A stretch of DNA of 64,000 bases from Acidobacteriota bacterium (GTDB lineage: Bacteria > Acidobacteriota > Thermoanaerobaculia > UBA5066): assembly GCA_008363385.1 (NCBI GenBank), contig RHKY01000032.1, positions 1 through 64,000 of the forward strand, in the 5' to 3' direction. The notes under the pieces were generated by a model, which saw nothing but the letters and a program-made list of their open reading frames with translations, did not search any database and was not told the origin of the DNA. This document shows, piece after piece, positions 1 through 8,178 of the stretch; position 1 is the stretch's first letter, and every line of letters starts with the position of its first letter. The translations under genes were made by a program, and so were the position numbers.

Positions 1-1693
1 GCGACACCTCGTACGACGTCCCCGTCGCCGTCCACGCCACCGTGAACGAGCTCCCCGCCGTCACCGCCCCCGCCGGCGCCGACACGATCTGCGGCGCCGA
101 AAGGACCGGACATCCAACCGTCACCGCCGTGCTGGCGCTCCCTCCGCCCAGCCCCGGCGGCAGCCGCGCCGTCACCGTGGCGCTCCCCGACCCAACCCCC
201 GCCACCGCGAACTGCGCCGACCCCGCCCCCGCCGCCACCGTCACCGTCCCCGGCACCGTCACGACCGACGTGTTCGTGCTCGTCAACGTCACCGTCACCG
301 CCGCCGCCTGCGCCGGACTCACCGTCACCGTCACCGGCACGCTCGCTCCCACCGTCGTCGAGATCGTCCCCGGAGAGAGCGAGACCTGCGGCGCGTTCAC
401 CGTCACCGTCGCCTTCGCCGTCGCAGACCCTCCATCCCCCGTCGCCGTCAAGGTGTACTCCGTCGTCTGCGACGGCGTCACCACCACCGACCCGTTCACC
501 GGCAAGCTCGCAAACCCCGGCAAGATCGATACCCCCGTCGCTCCCGTCGTCGCCCACGTCAGCGTCGACGTGCCTCCCAGCGCGATCGTCGACGGGCTCG
601 CCGTGAAGGACGTCACCGCGACACTGGGCGTCGTGACCGTCACGGTCGTGGTGGCCGCCGCCGACCCGCCCGGACCGGACGCGGTCAGCGTGTACGTCGT
701 GGTCTGCGTCGGGGAGACCGCGACCGACCCGTTCGCGGGCTGCGTCCCGACGCCGTTGTCGATGACGACGCTCTCGGCCCCGCTGGTTGTCCACGAGAGC
801 GTCGACGTCGCACCTCTCGGGATCGTCGCCGGGCTCGCCGTGAACGAGGTCACCGCGACCGGGCCGGCCAGGGTGATCTCGGCCTCGGGGGAGTAGACGA
901 CCGGGTAGCCGGCGCCCTCGGGGCCCGTTCGCTTCAGGCGGAAACGATACGTCCCCGGGGCCAGCCCGGAGTCCGTGTGCCCAAGGCTGCCGGAGGAGGC
1001 GCAGACGCTGACTCCACTCTCCACGGCGACGAAGGCACCGGACTCGTAGCTCCTCTCCAGCGTCGTCGGCCCGTAGTTGTCGGGAAGGCTCATGGTGGCC
1101 TGGATGGTGTCGGCCGCGATCTGCTGAAGGCTCACGCTGCCGCCGCCGGGCTGCGCCGTGCTCGAGTCGCGACGTCGCCAGCCGTTCAGGGACGTGGGGC
1201 AGCCCGAGCCCGTCGCCTGGACGAGGTAGAACGACTCCTTCGGCAGCCCCGAGAAGACGTGGGTCAGCGACGTGGACGTCGAGGTCGAGACGTTCCCGTA
1301 GCCCAAGCCGGGACAGCCGTTCCACCCCATCGTCTCGACCATCACGACGTAGGTCGTCCCGGGGGGCTCCGGCGTCGAGAGCCCGACCGTCAGCGTGCAG
1401 CTGAACGTCGTGCAGCTCAGGTCGACTGTGGAGAGCCATTCGGAGCCGTACGCCGGGCAGCCGGTCGGCGCGGCCGGCGCCGGAACCTCCGCCGCGACGG
1501 GCGCCCCCACGACGCCGCACGGTCCGACGAGGACCCCGCGTTCGGTCATCCGCGAGCAGACGGGGACCGGTCGAGAGAGGCCCTCGTCCCGCTCGGCCGC
1601 CCGGCCAGCCGGCGCGAGAACCGCGACGGCCGTGACGAGGGCCAGCCCCTCGAAGAAACGAGCCGCCGAATGGCGTCGAAGGATCTCGCCCAT
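1..1693 (-). CDS. Secreted Ig-like repeat surface protein (3' part off the window)
   Basis: The frame is open from an ATG at 1693 to the left edge (564 whole codons), so the C-terminus is missing. GGAGG lies 7 bases before the ATG. A basic start and a hydrophobic stretch ending near APAGRAAE look like a signal peptide. After a Cys-containing unique region (about 60-270), two Ig-like repeats begin with VTSFTAS at about residues 278 and 358 and end in TTxYTLTA; a third Ser/Thr/Val-rich beta domain follows (about 430-520) and then the start of an FN3-like domain. Such architectures are typical of exported adhesins or surface proteins; the exact ligand is unknown. It is the third gene of an apparent operon behind a kinase and an outer-membrane barrel (62-base gap). 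The Thr/Val-rich frame on the plus strand is its antisense shadow. Confidence 0.8.
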   Translation of the reverse strand, partial: MGEILRRHSAARFFEGLALVTAVAVLAPAGRAAERDEGLSRPVPVCSRMTERGVLVGPCGVVGAPVAAEVPAPAAPTGCPAYGSEWLSTVDLSCTTFSCTLTVGLSTPEPPGTTYVVMVETMGWNGCPGLGYGNVSTSTSTSLTHVFSGLPKESFYLVQATGSGCPTSLNGWRRRDSSTAQPGGGSVSLQQIAADTIQATMSLPDNYGPTTLERSYESGAFVAVESGVSVCASSGSLGHTDSGLAPGTYRFRLKRTGPEGAGYPVVYSPEAEITLAGPVAVTSFTASPATIPRGATSTLSWTTSGAESVVIDNGVGTQPANGSVAVSPTQTTTYTLTASGPGGSAAATTTVTVTTPSVAVTSFTASPSTIALGGTSTLTWATTGATGVSILPGFASLPVNGSVVVTPSQTTEYTLTATGDGGSATAKATVTVNAPQVSLSPGTISTTVGASVPVTVTVSPAQAAAVTVTLTSTNTSVVTVPGTVTVAAGAGSAQFAVAGVGSGSATVTARLPPGLGGGSASTAVTVGCPVLSAPQIVSAPAGAVTAGSSFTVAWTATGTSYEVS

Positions 1694-1755
1694 CACACTA
1701 CCTCCACGGTTCCACACCCCCCCTGCCTTGACGCCCGGGGGGCCGATCAGTGGCC

Positions 1756-3216
1756 TCAGAACTGGACGACGAGGGAGGCCGACCCGTACTTGTTCCGGTC
1801 TCCCAGGTCGGCGCCGAGGTCGATCGAGAGCAGCCGGCCCAGGGTCACCCCGAGGCCGAAGCAGTAGTGGTCCTCCGCCTCGCCGCCATCGTAGGCCGTG
1901 CGGAACGCCTCGCTGAACGGCGGCGTCTGGATGTCGACCGAAGCCCCGGTCTGGGGACTGACGAGCGAGACCTCCGTCCCGTGCGCAGGCTCGCGGTACC
2001 AGCCTCCGCGGAAGAACAGGGCGGAGCTCCCAAGCGAGAGGCGGTACTCGGCCCCGAGGCGGACGATCGTGGCGTCGTCCGCCGTCGCGGTCGGCCTGCC
2101 GCCGACGGCGTTGGCGGACGTGCACTGGGACGAGGGGATCGCCTCGGTGCAGCCGTAGTAGGTGAAGATCGGGACGAACGTTTCGGTGAGAGAAGAGTAG
2201 GCCACGCGCTGGACGTCCGCCGCCAGGAGGAGGCCGGCGATCGGGCGAGCCGAGAGGCCGATCGAGAAGTCGTCCGGCAGGTCGACCTTCCCGCAGTTCC
2301 TGGCGTCGGCGGTCGTCCCGCCGCCGCCCGCGCATGAGTACGCCCCCTGGATGCCTCCCGTGTACCGGGTTGCGAAATCGACGTCGAACTCGGGCGCCAT
2401 CCGGTAGACGCCACCCAGAGTCAGGCGCGTGCGCTCCTCGATCTCCCACCGGAACCCGATCTCGCCGCCCCAGCGCCAGTCTGACGTGACGTCGGCGGAG
2501 AGGGCGACCTCCGTTCGCCCGGCCGCGCCCGCCCGAGTGTCGTTCAGGACGTACAGGTGGGAGGACCTCCCGCCGGTCGGGTCGAGGTCGAAGCGGAGGC
2601 GGTTCCCGGTGACCCCGACGCCGACCGAGACGCGACCGAAGCGGAAGCCGGCCGACACGCCGTAGGCCTCGTTGCTCAAGTCGATGGCTCCGGCCTCGTC
2701 GAGCGTGAGCGCTCCCGTGCCGAAGTTGAAGCCGAACAGCCGGTAGTCGCCCGTGCCCCCGACGTTGTCCTTGGCGGTGTCCAGCTGGTACCGGAGCGTG
2801 ACGGCCCGGAACGCCGCGACGGCGACCTTGTCGCCGAACGCGTACGAGACCGAGAAGAAATCGAGGTCCGTCGTGGAGTCTTTCGGGGCGTACTCCTCCG
2901 AGAACGACGGCGTGGCAGGCTGGCCGGGCCGGAGGTCCCAGAACTGAGTCTGGAACCGGGGCTCGTACGCGAAGTACTTTCCGGATACGTCGAACTGCAG
3001 CCCGGGGAGCTGCGGGAGTCCGGCCGGGTTCGCAAAGGCCGCCGTCGGGTCGTCCGCGAGCGAGACGAAGGCCCCTCCCAGCGCCAGGGACTTGCCCCCG
3101 GGGTTGACCAGGTTGAGCTGGACCTTCGACACGAGCGGCGCTTCGATCTGCGCCACCGCGGGGCGGCCGAGGGCGACACAGGCCAGGAGCGTGGCCACGA
3201 CGAAACGGTTTCTCAT
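1756..3216 (-). CDS. Outer-membrane beta-barrel protein (OmpP1/FadL/PorV-like)
   Basis: 486 residues. The N-terminus MRNRFVVATLLACVALGRP with cleavage near AVAQ is a signal peptide. The mature start carries the sequence SLALGGAFVSLADD and FANPAG, the pattern of FadL/PorV-type barrels in which an early Gly-Gly-Ala-Phe turn precedes NPAG. The rest alternates short polar and aromatic strands and ends in SLVVQF, a C-terminal Phe typical of BAM-inserted barrels. The start is fixed by a 4-base ATGA overlap with the kinase stop (3213-3216), so the two are translationally coupled. Two Cys pairs (near AYSCAGGGG/NCGK and YYGC/SSQC) may form extracellular disulfides. Substrate is unknown; transport of hydrophobic molecules or a scaffold role for surface proteins are both possible. 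Confidence 0.8.
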   Translation of the reverse strand: MRNRFVVATLLACVALGRPAVAQIEAPLVSKVQLNLVNPGGKSLALGGAFVSLADDPTAAFANPAGLPQLPGLQFDVSGKYFAYEPRFQTQFWDLRPGQPATPSFSEEYAPKDSTTDLDFFSVSYAFGDKVAVAAFRAVTLRYQLDTAKDNVGGTGDYRLFGFNFGTGALTLDEAGAIDLSNEAYGVSAGFRFGRVSVGVGVTGNRLRFDLDPTGGRSSHLYVLNDTRAGAAGRTEVALSADVTSDWRWGGEIGFRWEIEERTRLTLGGVYRMAPEFDVDFATRYTGGIQGAYSCAGGGGTTADARNCGKVDLPDDFSIGLSARPIAGLLLAADVQRVAYSSLTETFVPIFTYYGCTEAIPSSQCTSANAVGGRPTATADDATIVRLGAEYRLSLGSSALFFRGGWYREPAHGTEVSLVSPQTGASVDIQTPPFSEAFRTAYDGGEAEDHYCFGLGVTLGRLLSIDLGADLGDRNKYGSASLVVQF

Positions 3217-4673
3217 CTCGCTCTCCTCACGTCGGAATCGAAATAGCCGAGGACGGCCTCGCCGTCCTCGAAGGTCTCGAGGCGCTCGGTGGTTTCTCCC
3301 GCCCGGATCCCCAGCCGCAGGGTCCGGCGGCGCATGGAGATGCCGTCCGCGATCTCGACGACGTAGCTCCCTTCCGGCAGGTCGATCCGGAACGGCGTCG
3401 CCGCGTCGGCCGGGAGCGGGACCGGTGCCTCCGCATCCTCGGCGCGCAGGAGGAGGACGCGCGCCCACGGCACGGAGTCGAGGGCGAGGTGCCCCCTCGG
3501 AGCGGTCACGGGCACCGTTGTCGTGCGAGGGATCGGCACCCCGGTGGCCGGCCCGGCCACTCCGGAAGTTCGGCTTTCCGGGCGCGGCGTCAGCAGCCGA
3601 ATCCCGACCAGGAGACCGGCCACGAAGACGGCCGCGAGAGCCGCCGGGACGACGAGTCGCGACCGGTGCCGCCGCACTCGGACCTCGGCCGCCGGAAGGG
3701 GAGCGCCCGAGGCGGGAGGGACCGCGTCCGACCGGGGCGCTTCCGTCACGACGGGCAGGTGCGGCCGGATGACCGTTGGCGCCGTGAACTCCGGCATCCC
3801 TGCGGTCACCGCGGTCGGCTCGGCGGTCTCGGCGAGCGCGTTCCGGAAGACCCGTCGGACCTCCTCCCAGGAAGCGGGACGGTCTTCGCGCCTCTTGGCG
3901 AGCATCCGGTGGACCAGTTCGACGACCGGAGCCGGGAGCACCGGGCAACCCTCGGGCGGCTCCATCCGGCTCGGCTCGGTCGTCAGGTGCGCCGACGCGT
4001 AAGAGTAGGGAGAGTCCGCCGTGATCGGGTGCCGGCCGGTCAGGACGAAGTAGCAGACGACGCCGAACGCGTAGAGGTCCGCCCTCCAGTCGACGCGTTC
4101 GCCCTTCGGGAGGAAGCCGAGCTGCTCCGGCGACCAGTAGGCTGGCTTGCCCATCATCAAGCCCGTCTGGGTGAAGCCGTGGATCGAGCCGACAGCCTCC
4201 AGGTCCTTCGAGATGCCGAAGTCGACGATCTTGACGATCCCGCCGTCGGGCCCCTGGGTCACGAGTAGGTTGGAGCAGGAGAGGTCTCGGTGGACGATGG
4301 ACCGCCGCGCGAGGTAGTCGAGTCCCTCGACGACCTGGGCGAGGAGCGGGAGCGTCGACTCCCAGGGATACCCCGCGTAGTCGGACATCGGGCGGGCGTC
4401 CAGGTACTCCATGACGAAGTACCGCTGCTCGCCCTGGACCCCGACCTCGAGCAGCCGGACGATGTTCTCGTGGCTCAGTTCCTCGAGGATCGCCGCCTCG
4501 CGCCGGAAGCGGCGCAGGCTCTCGGCGGTCTCGGAGACGTCGGAGCGGACGACCTTGACCGCGACCCTCTCCGAGGGGCGGTCCCGGTGGACCGCCGAGT
4601 AGACGATCCCCATCCCGCCTTCGCCGAGCTTGCCGACAACCCGATAGCGGCCTATCAGCATCTCGTTCGACAT
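3213..4673 (-). CDS. Hanks-type Ser/Thr protein kinase with C-terminal PEGA-like domain
   Basis: 486 residues. Kinase domain about 8-270: Gly loop GEGGMGIVY, catalytic Lys in VAVKV, HRDLSCSN catalytic loop near 128 and an intact DFG near 149, then SPEQLG and a C-lobe. A single transmembrane helix (LVVPAALAAVFVAGLLVGI, about 340-362) separates it from a periplasmic PEGA-like beta domain near 390-480 (SYVVEIADG). The kinase is therefore membrane-anchored with an external sensor. It heads an operon with the barrel protein (ATGA overlap) and the Ig-repeat protein. The ribosome site is weak; a -35/-10 pair lies at 4699-4726. Confidence 0.9.
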   Translation of the reverse strand: MSNEMLIGRYRVVGKLGEGGMGIVYSAVHRDRPSERVAVKVVRSDVSETAESLRRFRREAAILEELSHENIVRLLEVGVQGEQRYFVMEYLDARPMSDYAGYPWESTLPLLAQVVEGLDYLARRSIVHRDLSCSNLLVTQGPDGGIVKIVDFGISKDLEAVGSIHGFTQTGLMMGKPAYWSPEQLGFLPKGERVDWRADLYAFGVVCYFVLTGRHPITADSPYSYASAHLTTEPSRMEPPEGCPVLPAPVVELVHRMLAKRREDRPASWEEVRRVFRNALAETAEPTAVTAGMPEFTAPTVIRPHLPVVTEAPRSDAVPPASGAPLPAAEVRVRRHRSRLVVPAALAAVFVAGLLVGIRLLTPRPESRTSGVAGPATGVPIPRTTTVPVTAPRGHLALDSVPWARVLLLRAEDAEAPVPLPADAATPFRIDLPEGSYVVEIADGISMRRRTLRLGIRAGETTERLETFEDGEAVLGYFDSDVRRAR

Positions 4674-4698
4674 GGAACAGAATCCTGCTGTCTGCTAC

Positions 4699-4726
4699 GT
4701 TATCCCCGGTGCCGAGACAGCGTCAA
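4699..4726 (-). promoter_or_regulatory. Candidate sigma70-type promoter of the kinase operon
   Basis: On the minus strand TTGACG (4721-4726) is followed by a 16-base spacer and GATAAC (4699-4704). It lies in the 85-base divergent gap between the kinase and the TPR-like gene. Match is moderate (5/6 and 4/6). Confidence 0.4.
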
Positions 4727-4758
4727 TCACCTGTCGCAGGTCCGCCTCCGGGAATCCT

Positions 4759-5886
4759 GTGACCGTATCTCGCCTCATCCCGGGGTGCCGGCTCGCCGTG
4801 CTCGCCCTAGCCGCTGCTCTCGCCGGACCCGTGGTCGCGGACCGCCGCGACCAGGTCGCCGCCAACCTCTACACGGACGCCGTTCGCCTGGCCGGCAAGC
4901 AGAGGTGGGGCGAGGCGGCGGAGCTCCTCCGGAAGGCCCTCGCGCGCGGGGCCACCGAGCCGAACGAGCAGCAGGGAAGCCAGAGCCGCTTCCTCGTCGA
5001 CCGCTACGACCCGTACTACTGGCTCGGCGTCTGCTACATGGAGCTGGGAGAGGACGACAAGGCGCTGATCGCCTTCTCCTCCTCGGAATCCTACGGCGTC
5101 ATCCGGAAGTGGCCCGACCTCTCGGCCGACCTCGACAGGCGCAAGCGGCAGCTCGAGAGCCGGCTGGCCGCGAGCGAGCCCCGTCCCCATCCGACTGCCC
5201 CCCCGATCGCCGGGGCAGAAGGGCCGGCGTCTTCGCCCGCCGTGGCGGTGGCGCGCCCGTCCCCGGAGCCCGTGGCCTCCGTGTCCCGCGCGACCCCTGC
5301 GGCCGCCGCACCGTCCCCGGCCCCCCGCGCGACGGGGGTGGCGGCCGGTCCGCGAACCGCGGCGGGTGACCCTGATGCCGCCACGGCCCGACGGCTAGCG
5401 GCCTCGTTCGCCCGCGAGGCCCGGGACGTGGAAGACCTGCTGACCGCCGCCGCCGGGCTGTCGTCCGCCCGCCCCAAGCTCGCCTCCCGCGTTCGGCTCC
5501 TGCAAGGGCAGTTGGGCGCCGCGAGAGCCGCCCTCCCGGCGGACCCGCGGGCGACGCTAATCGCGGTCGCCACGAGGGCCGTCGTCGCCATCCGTGGCGA
5601 GCTCTCGGGGGCGCTGCTCGCGGAATCGCTCCGGCCGTCGAGCCCTCGGCGCTGGGAGGAGGAACGGTCGCTCGTGGACCTGGCCGCGAAGGCCTCGCCG
5701 TCGGACCCCCGGGTCTACCTCGTGCGCGCGGCGAGCCTGGCGAGCGAGGCGATCCTCACGGGCGCCGGAGGCGAGCAGCTCGTCCCGGAGGCCCGTAGAG
5801 CCTTCGCGGAGTGGCGTCGACTCGTGGGTCCCGGCGCTCCCCTGCCCCCGGCGCTCTCGCCCGCGCTTCTCCGCCTTCTCTCCTGA
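4759..5886 (+). CDS. Secreted TPR-like protein of unknown function
   Basis: Start chosen at GTG 4759, because the 29 codons upstream in this frame resemble nothing and the GTG start gives a signal peptide (RLAVLALAAALAGPVVAD). 375 residues. Residues about 35-130 hold TPR-like helices (YTDAVRLAGKQRWGEAAELL; YYWLGVCYMELGEDDKALIAF), then an Ala/Pro-rich linker (about 145-215) and a second alpha-helical segment. It is divergent from the kinase operon and convergent with a second kinase, so it may be a periplasmic partner of these systems; that is inference only. No enzymatic motif is visible. Confidence 0.7.
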   Translation: MTVSRLIPGCRLAVLALAAALAGPVVADRRDQVAANLYTDAVRLAGKQRWGEAAELLRKALARGATEPNEQQGSQSRFLVDRYDPYYWLGVCYMELGEDDKALIAFSSSESYGVIRKWPDLSADLDRRKRQLESRLAASEPRPHPTAPPIAGAEGPASSPAVAVARPSPEPVASVSRATPAAAAPSPAPRATGVAAGPRTAAGDPDAATARRLAASFAREARDVEDLLTAAAGLSSARPKLASRVRLLQGQLGAARAALPADPRATLIAVATRAVVAIRGELSGALLAESLRPSSPRRWEEERSLVDLAAKASPSDPRVYLVRAASLASEAILTGAGGEQLVPEARRAFAEWRRLVGPGAPLPPALSPALLRLLS

Positions 5887-5909
5887 GCTGCGCGGGGACC
5901 GGCCTGGGC

Positions 5910-7337
5910 TCAACGGGGCGGCGCAGCGAAGGCGTCGAAGGCCTCGCGTGGGTCGAAGCCCGGCATGTCGAAGTGGACACGTGCCGGCTTCCCCGCGATG
6001 ACGTCCACGCGCCGCGCCATCGTCAGGCCCTCCGGTCCCTCCCGCGCGTCCTCAACGACGACCTCGTACCTGCCTGGCGCAAGCGGGATGCGGATCGGCG
6101 TCTCCGCCTCGGCGGGGAGCTGGGCACCGGTCCCGTCGGCGGCTCGAATCGCGACCACCCGGGCCCAGGGCGAGGCGGTGACGACGAGCGCGGCCGTGGG
6201 GGGCGCCCCGTCGCGAGCCCTGAGGGCGCGTCCCGCGACCCACGTCAGGAGCGCCGCGAGACCCGTGAGGCCGAGCACGGCGAAGACCGCCCACACAGCC
6301 ACGGCCGGCCTCGAAGGACGTCCCCGGGACGTCTCCCCCGGGACCGGCGTCCGGGGCGCGCGTCCCGAGACTCCGGTGCCCCGGGACGCTCCCGTCGCCC
6401 GCGGCTCTTCCGACATGGCCGGTGTCGGCGCGGCCGTCCGGACGCGGACCGTCCCCTGACGCGGGAGGACCGAGGAGGCCTCTGCGTGCGTCGGCCCGGA
6501 GTCCGTCCAGGCTTCGCGAAGCGCGATCGCCATCGCGGCCGCGCTCTGCCACCGTGTATCCCTCTTCTTCGCCAGGGCCTTCTCGACGACTTCGCGCACG
6601 GCGTCGGGGACGTTCCCGTCCGGATCGGTCTCCGAGAACGGCGTGGGCGGGTTGATCGTGTGGCCGAGGATGAAGCCGTGCGCGGACTCCGCGCGGACGG
6701 GCAGGGTGCCCGTCAGCATCTGGTAGAGGACGCACCCGAAGGAGTAGACATCGCTCCGGCCGTCGAGGCGCTCTCCGGGGGCCAGCTTCCCGAGCTGCTC
6801 CGGTGAGGAGTAGCGGATCTTCCCGAGAAAGACCCCGGTAGCGGTCAGGCCCTCCTCGATGGTCGGGCCCTTGGCGAGCCCGAGATCGATGAGCTTCGCG
6901 ACGAGACGGTCCCCCTCGCGCGACACCATGATGTTGTCGGGAGAGACGTCCCGGTGGACGATGTCCCGTTCGTGGAGGTACTGGAGTGCCTCCAGGACCT
7001 GCACGGCGATCGCGACGGCCGCGCCCGTGGCCAGGCGTCCCCGCGAAGTCAGGATGGTGGCGAGGCTCTCGCCGGGGATGTATTCCATCACCATCCCGAA
7101 GGAGCCGTCGTCGCTCTGGAAGAAGTCGTGGACCTCGACGATGGCCGGGTGGCGGATCGAGATCGCGATCCGCGCCTCCCGGTGGAACCTTTTCAGCGCG
7201 TCGGGGTCGAGGGCGTGCTCGGGCTGGATCGTCTTGACGACGCGCAGGCCCCCGAGGTGGGCGTGGCGGACCAGGTACACGGTCCCCATCCCCCCCGAAC
7301 CGAGCCGTCGCACGACCTCGTACTTGCCGTCGAGCAT
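5910..7337 (-). CDS. Ser/Thr protein kinase with DLG in place of DFG and a PEGA-like domain
   Basis: 475 residues. Kinase domain about 5-265 with GSGGMGTVY, Lys in LRVVKTI, HRDVSPDN near 127 and IDLGLAK near 149, where DFG is replaced by DLG; SPEQLG follows. The metal-binding Asp is retained, so activity is plausible. A transmembrane helix (VWAVFAVLGLTGLAALLTWV) at about 346-368 is followed by a PEGA-like domain (ALVVTASPWARVVAIR; GRYEVVVEDA). The C-terminal layout resembles the kinase at 3213-4673 (both have an SPWARV/VPWARV motif), suggesting duplication. GGAGG lies about 11 bases before the ATG, with AAGGG directly adjacent. It is a single-gene unit. Confidence 0.88.
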   Translation of the reverse strand: MLDGKYEVVRRLGSGGMGTVYLVRHAHLGGLRVVKTIQPEHALDPDALKRFHREARIAISIRHPAIVEVHDFFQSDDGSFGMVMEYIPGESLATILTSRGRLATGAAVAIAVQVLEALQYLHERDIVHRDVSPDNIMVSREGDRLVAKLIDLGLAKGPTIEEGLTATGVFLGKIRYSSPEQLGKLAPGERLDGRSDVYSFGCVLYQMLTGTLPVRAESAHGFILGHTINPPTPFSETDPDGNVPDAVREVVEKALAKKRDTRWQSAAAMAIALREAWTDSGPTHAEASSVLPRQGTVRVRTAAPTPAMSEEPRATGASRGTGVSGRAPRTPVPGETSRGRPSRPAVAVWAVFAVLGLTGLAALLTWVAGRALRARDGAPPTAALVVTASPWARVVAIRAADGTGAQLPAEAETPIRIPLAPGRYEVVVEDAREGPEGLTMARRVDVIAGKPARVHFDMPGFDPREAFDAFAAPPR

Positions 7338-7482
7338 CCCTTCGAGACCTCCGGACGCGCGGAGGGGATCCCCTACTCCATCCGCCGCGTCGCGTTCACC
7401 CAGGCTTCTCCCTCGTGAGGGCCGCGGCCTTCCGGGGCGACTGTACCGCAGGTGTCGCGCGGCCCCGGTGCCGCAGGACCGC

Positions 7483-8178
7483 CTACCCCCCCGCCCGCGC
7501 GGCCTCGCGACGGCGGTCCTCGGGGGTGCAGGGGCGGCCGAAGCCGGCGTCGAAGTCGCAGCCGGGGGCGCGGCGGCCCGGAGGCGGCGGCGACGCCCGC
7601 CGAGGGGCGATTCCGGGCCAGATCAGGGAGAGGAAGTCGTCGCCGTAGCGGTCCAGCTCGTACGTCCTCGCGAGCTGCGCGCCCAGGCGGCGGAGCGCCC
7701 GGGACATCCCGTCGCTGACGAGGGACCGGGCCCTCACGCGGGTCGCCTCGGCCCTCTCTCCCGCGAAGGCCGTCAGCGGGAGGGCGAGCCGGCCCCCGTT
7801 CCCCGAGAGGAGGACGCAGGCGTCGGGGGCATCGAGAGGCGGGCAGTCGGCGGGGAGGGGCGCGCCGGGGAGGACGAGCCTCCGGGTCAGCGACTCCCCC
7901 GTCGCCAGGAGGGTGATCGTCTCCGTGGTGTCGCGCCCGGAAGGGTCCTGGCGCGACAGGAGGTCGAACCGCTCCGCGCCCGCGAGGACCAGGAGGCGCG
8001 TCTCGTCCCCCGTGGCGTCCCTCCGGAAGAGGATCGAGTACTCGAACGGCGGCTCGCCCGGCAGGACGAAGTGCCAGCGGCCGGCGCCCGCAGACGGCGC
8101 GGCCGCCGCCGCGGGGAGGGCCGCGGTGGCGGCGACGGCCGCCGCAGCGAGGAGGCCCCTCAGCCGGCCGGGACCCAG
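7483..8178 (-). CDS. Secreted hypothetical protein with a probable CTG start
   Basis: About 231 residues. The frame has no ATG, GTG or TTG near its natural beginning. A CTG at 8178 has GGAG five bases upstream and yields a signal peptide (GPGRLRGLLAAAAVAATAAL); a second CTG at 8163 forms a CTGA overlap with the stop of the HD-GYP gene. The mature part contains FEYSILFRR, DETRLLVLAG and two Cys near PADCPPLDAPDACVLL, and ends in a Cys/Arg-rich tail. I do not recognise a family. Its position behind the GAF/HD-GYP gene suggests co-transcription. The coding frame is confident from its composition and hydrophobic leader; the start is not. Confidence 0.55.
   Translation of the reverse strand: MGPGRLRGLLAAAAVAATAALPAAAAAPSAGAGRWHFVLPGEPPFEYSILFRRDATGDETRLLVLAGAERFDLLSRQDPSGRDTTETITLLATGESLTRRLVLPGAPLPADCPPLDAPDACVLLSGNGGRLALPLTAFAGERAEATRVRARSLVSDGMSRALRRLGAQLARTYELDRYGDDFLSLIWPGIAPRRASPPPPGRRAPGCDFDAGFGRPCTPEDRRREAARAGG

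Noticed and set aside
42-896. Thr/Val-rich open frame on the plus strand
   Set aside because: It is the antisense of the Ig-repeat gene; the minus strand has a signal peptide, RBS and recognisable repeats.
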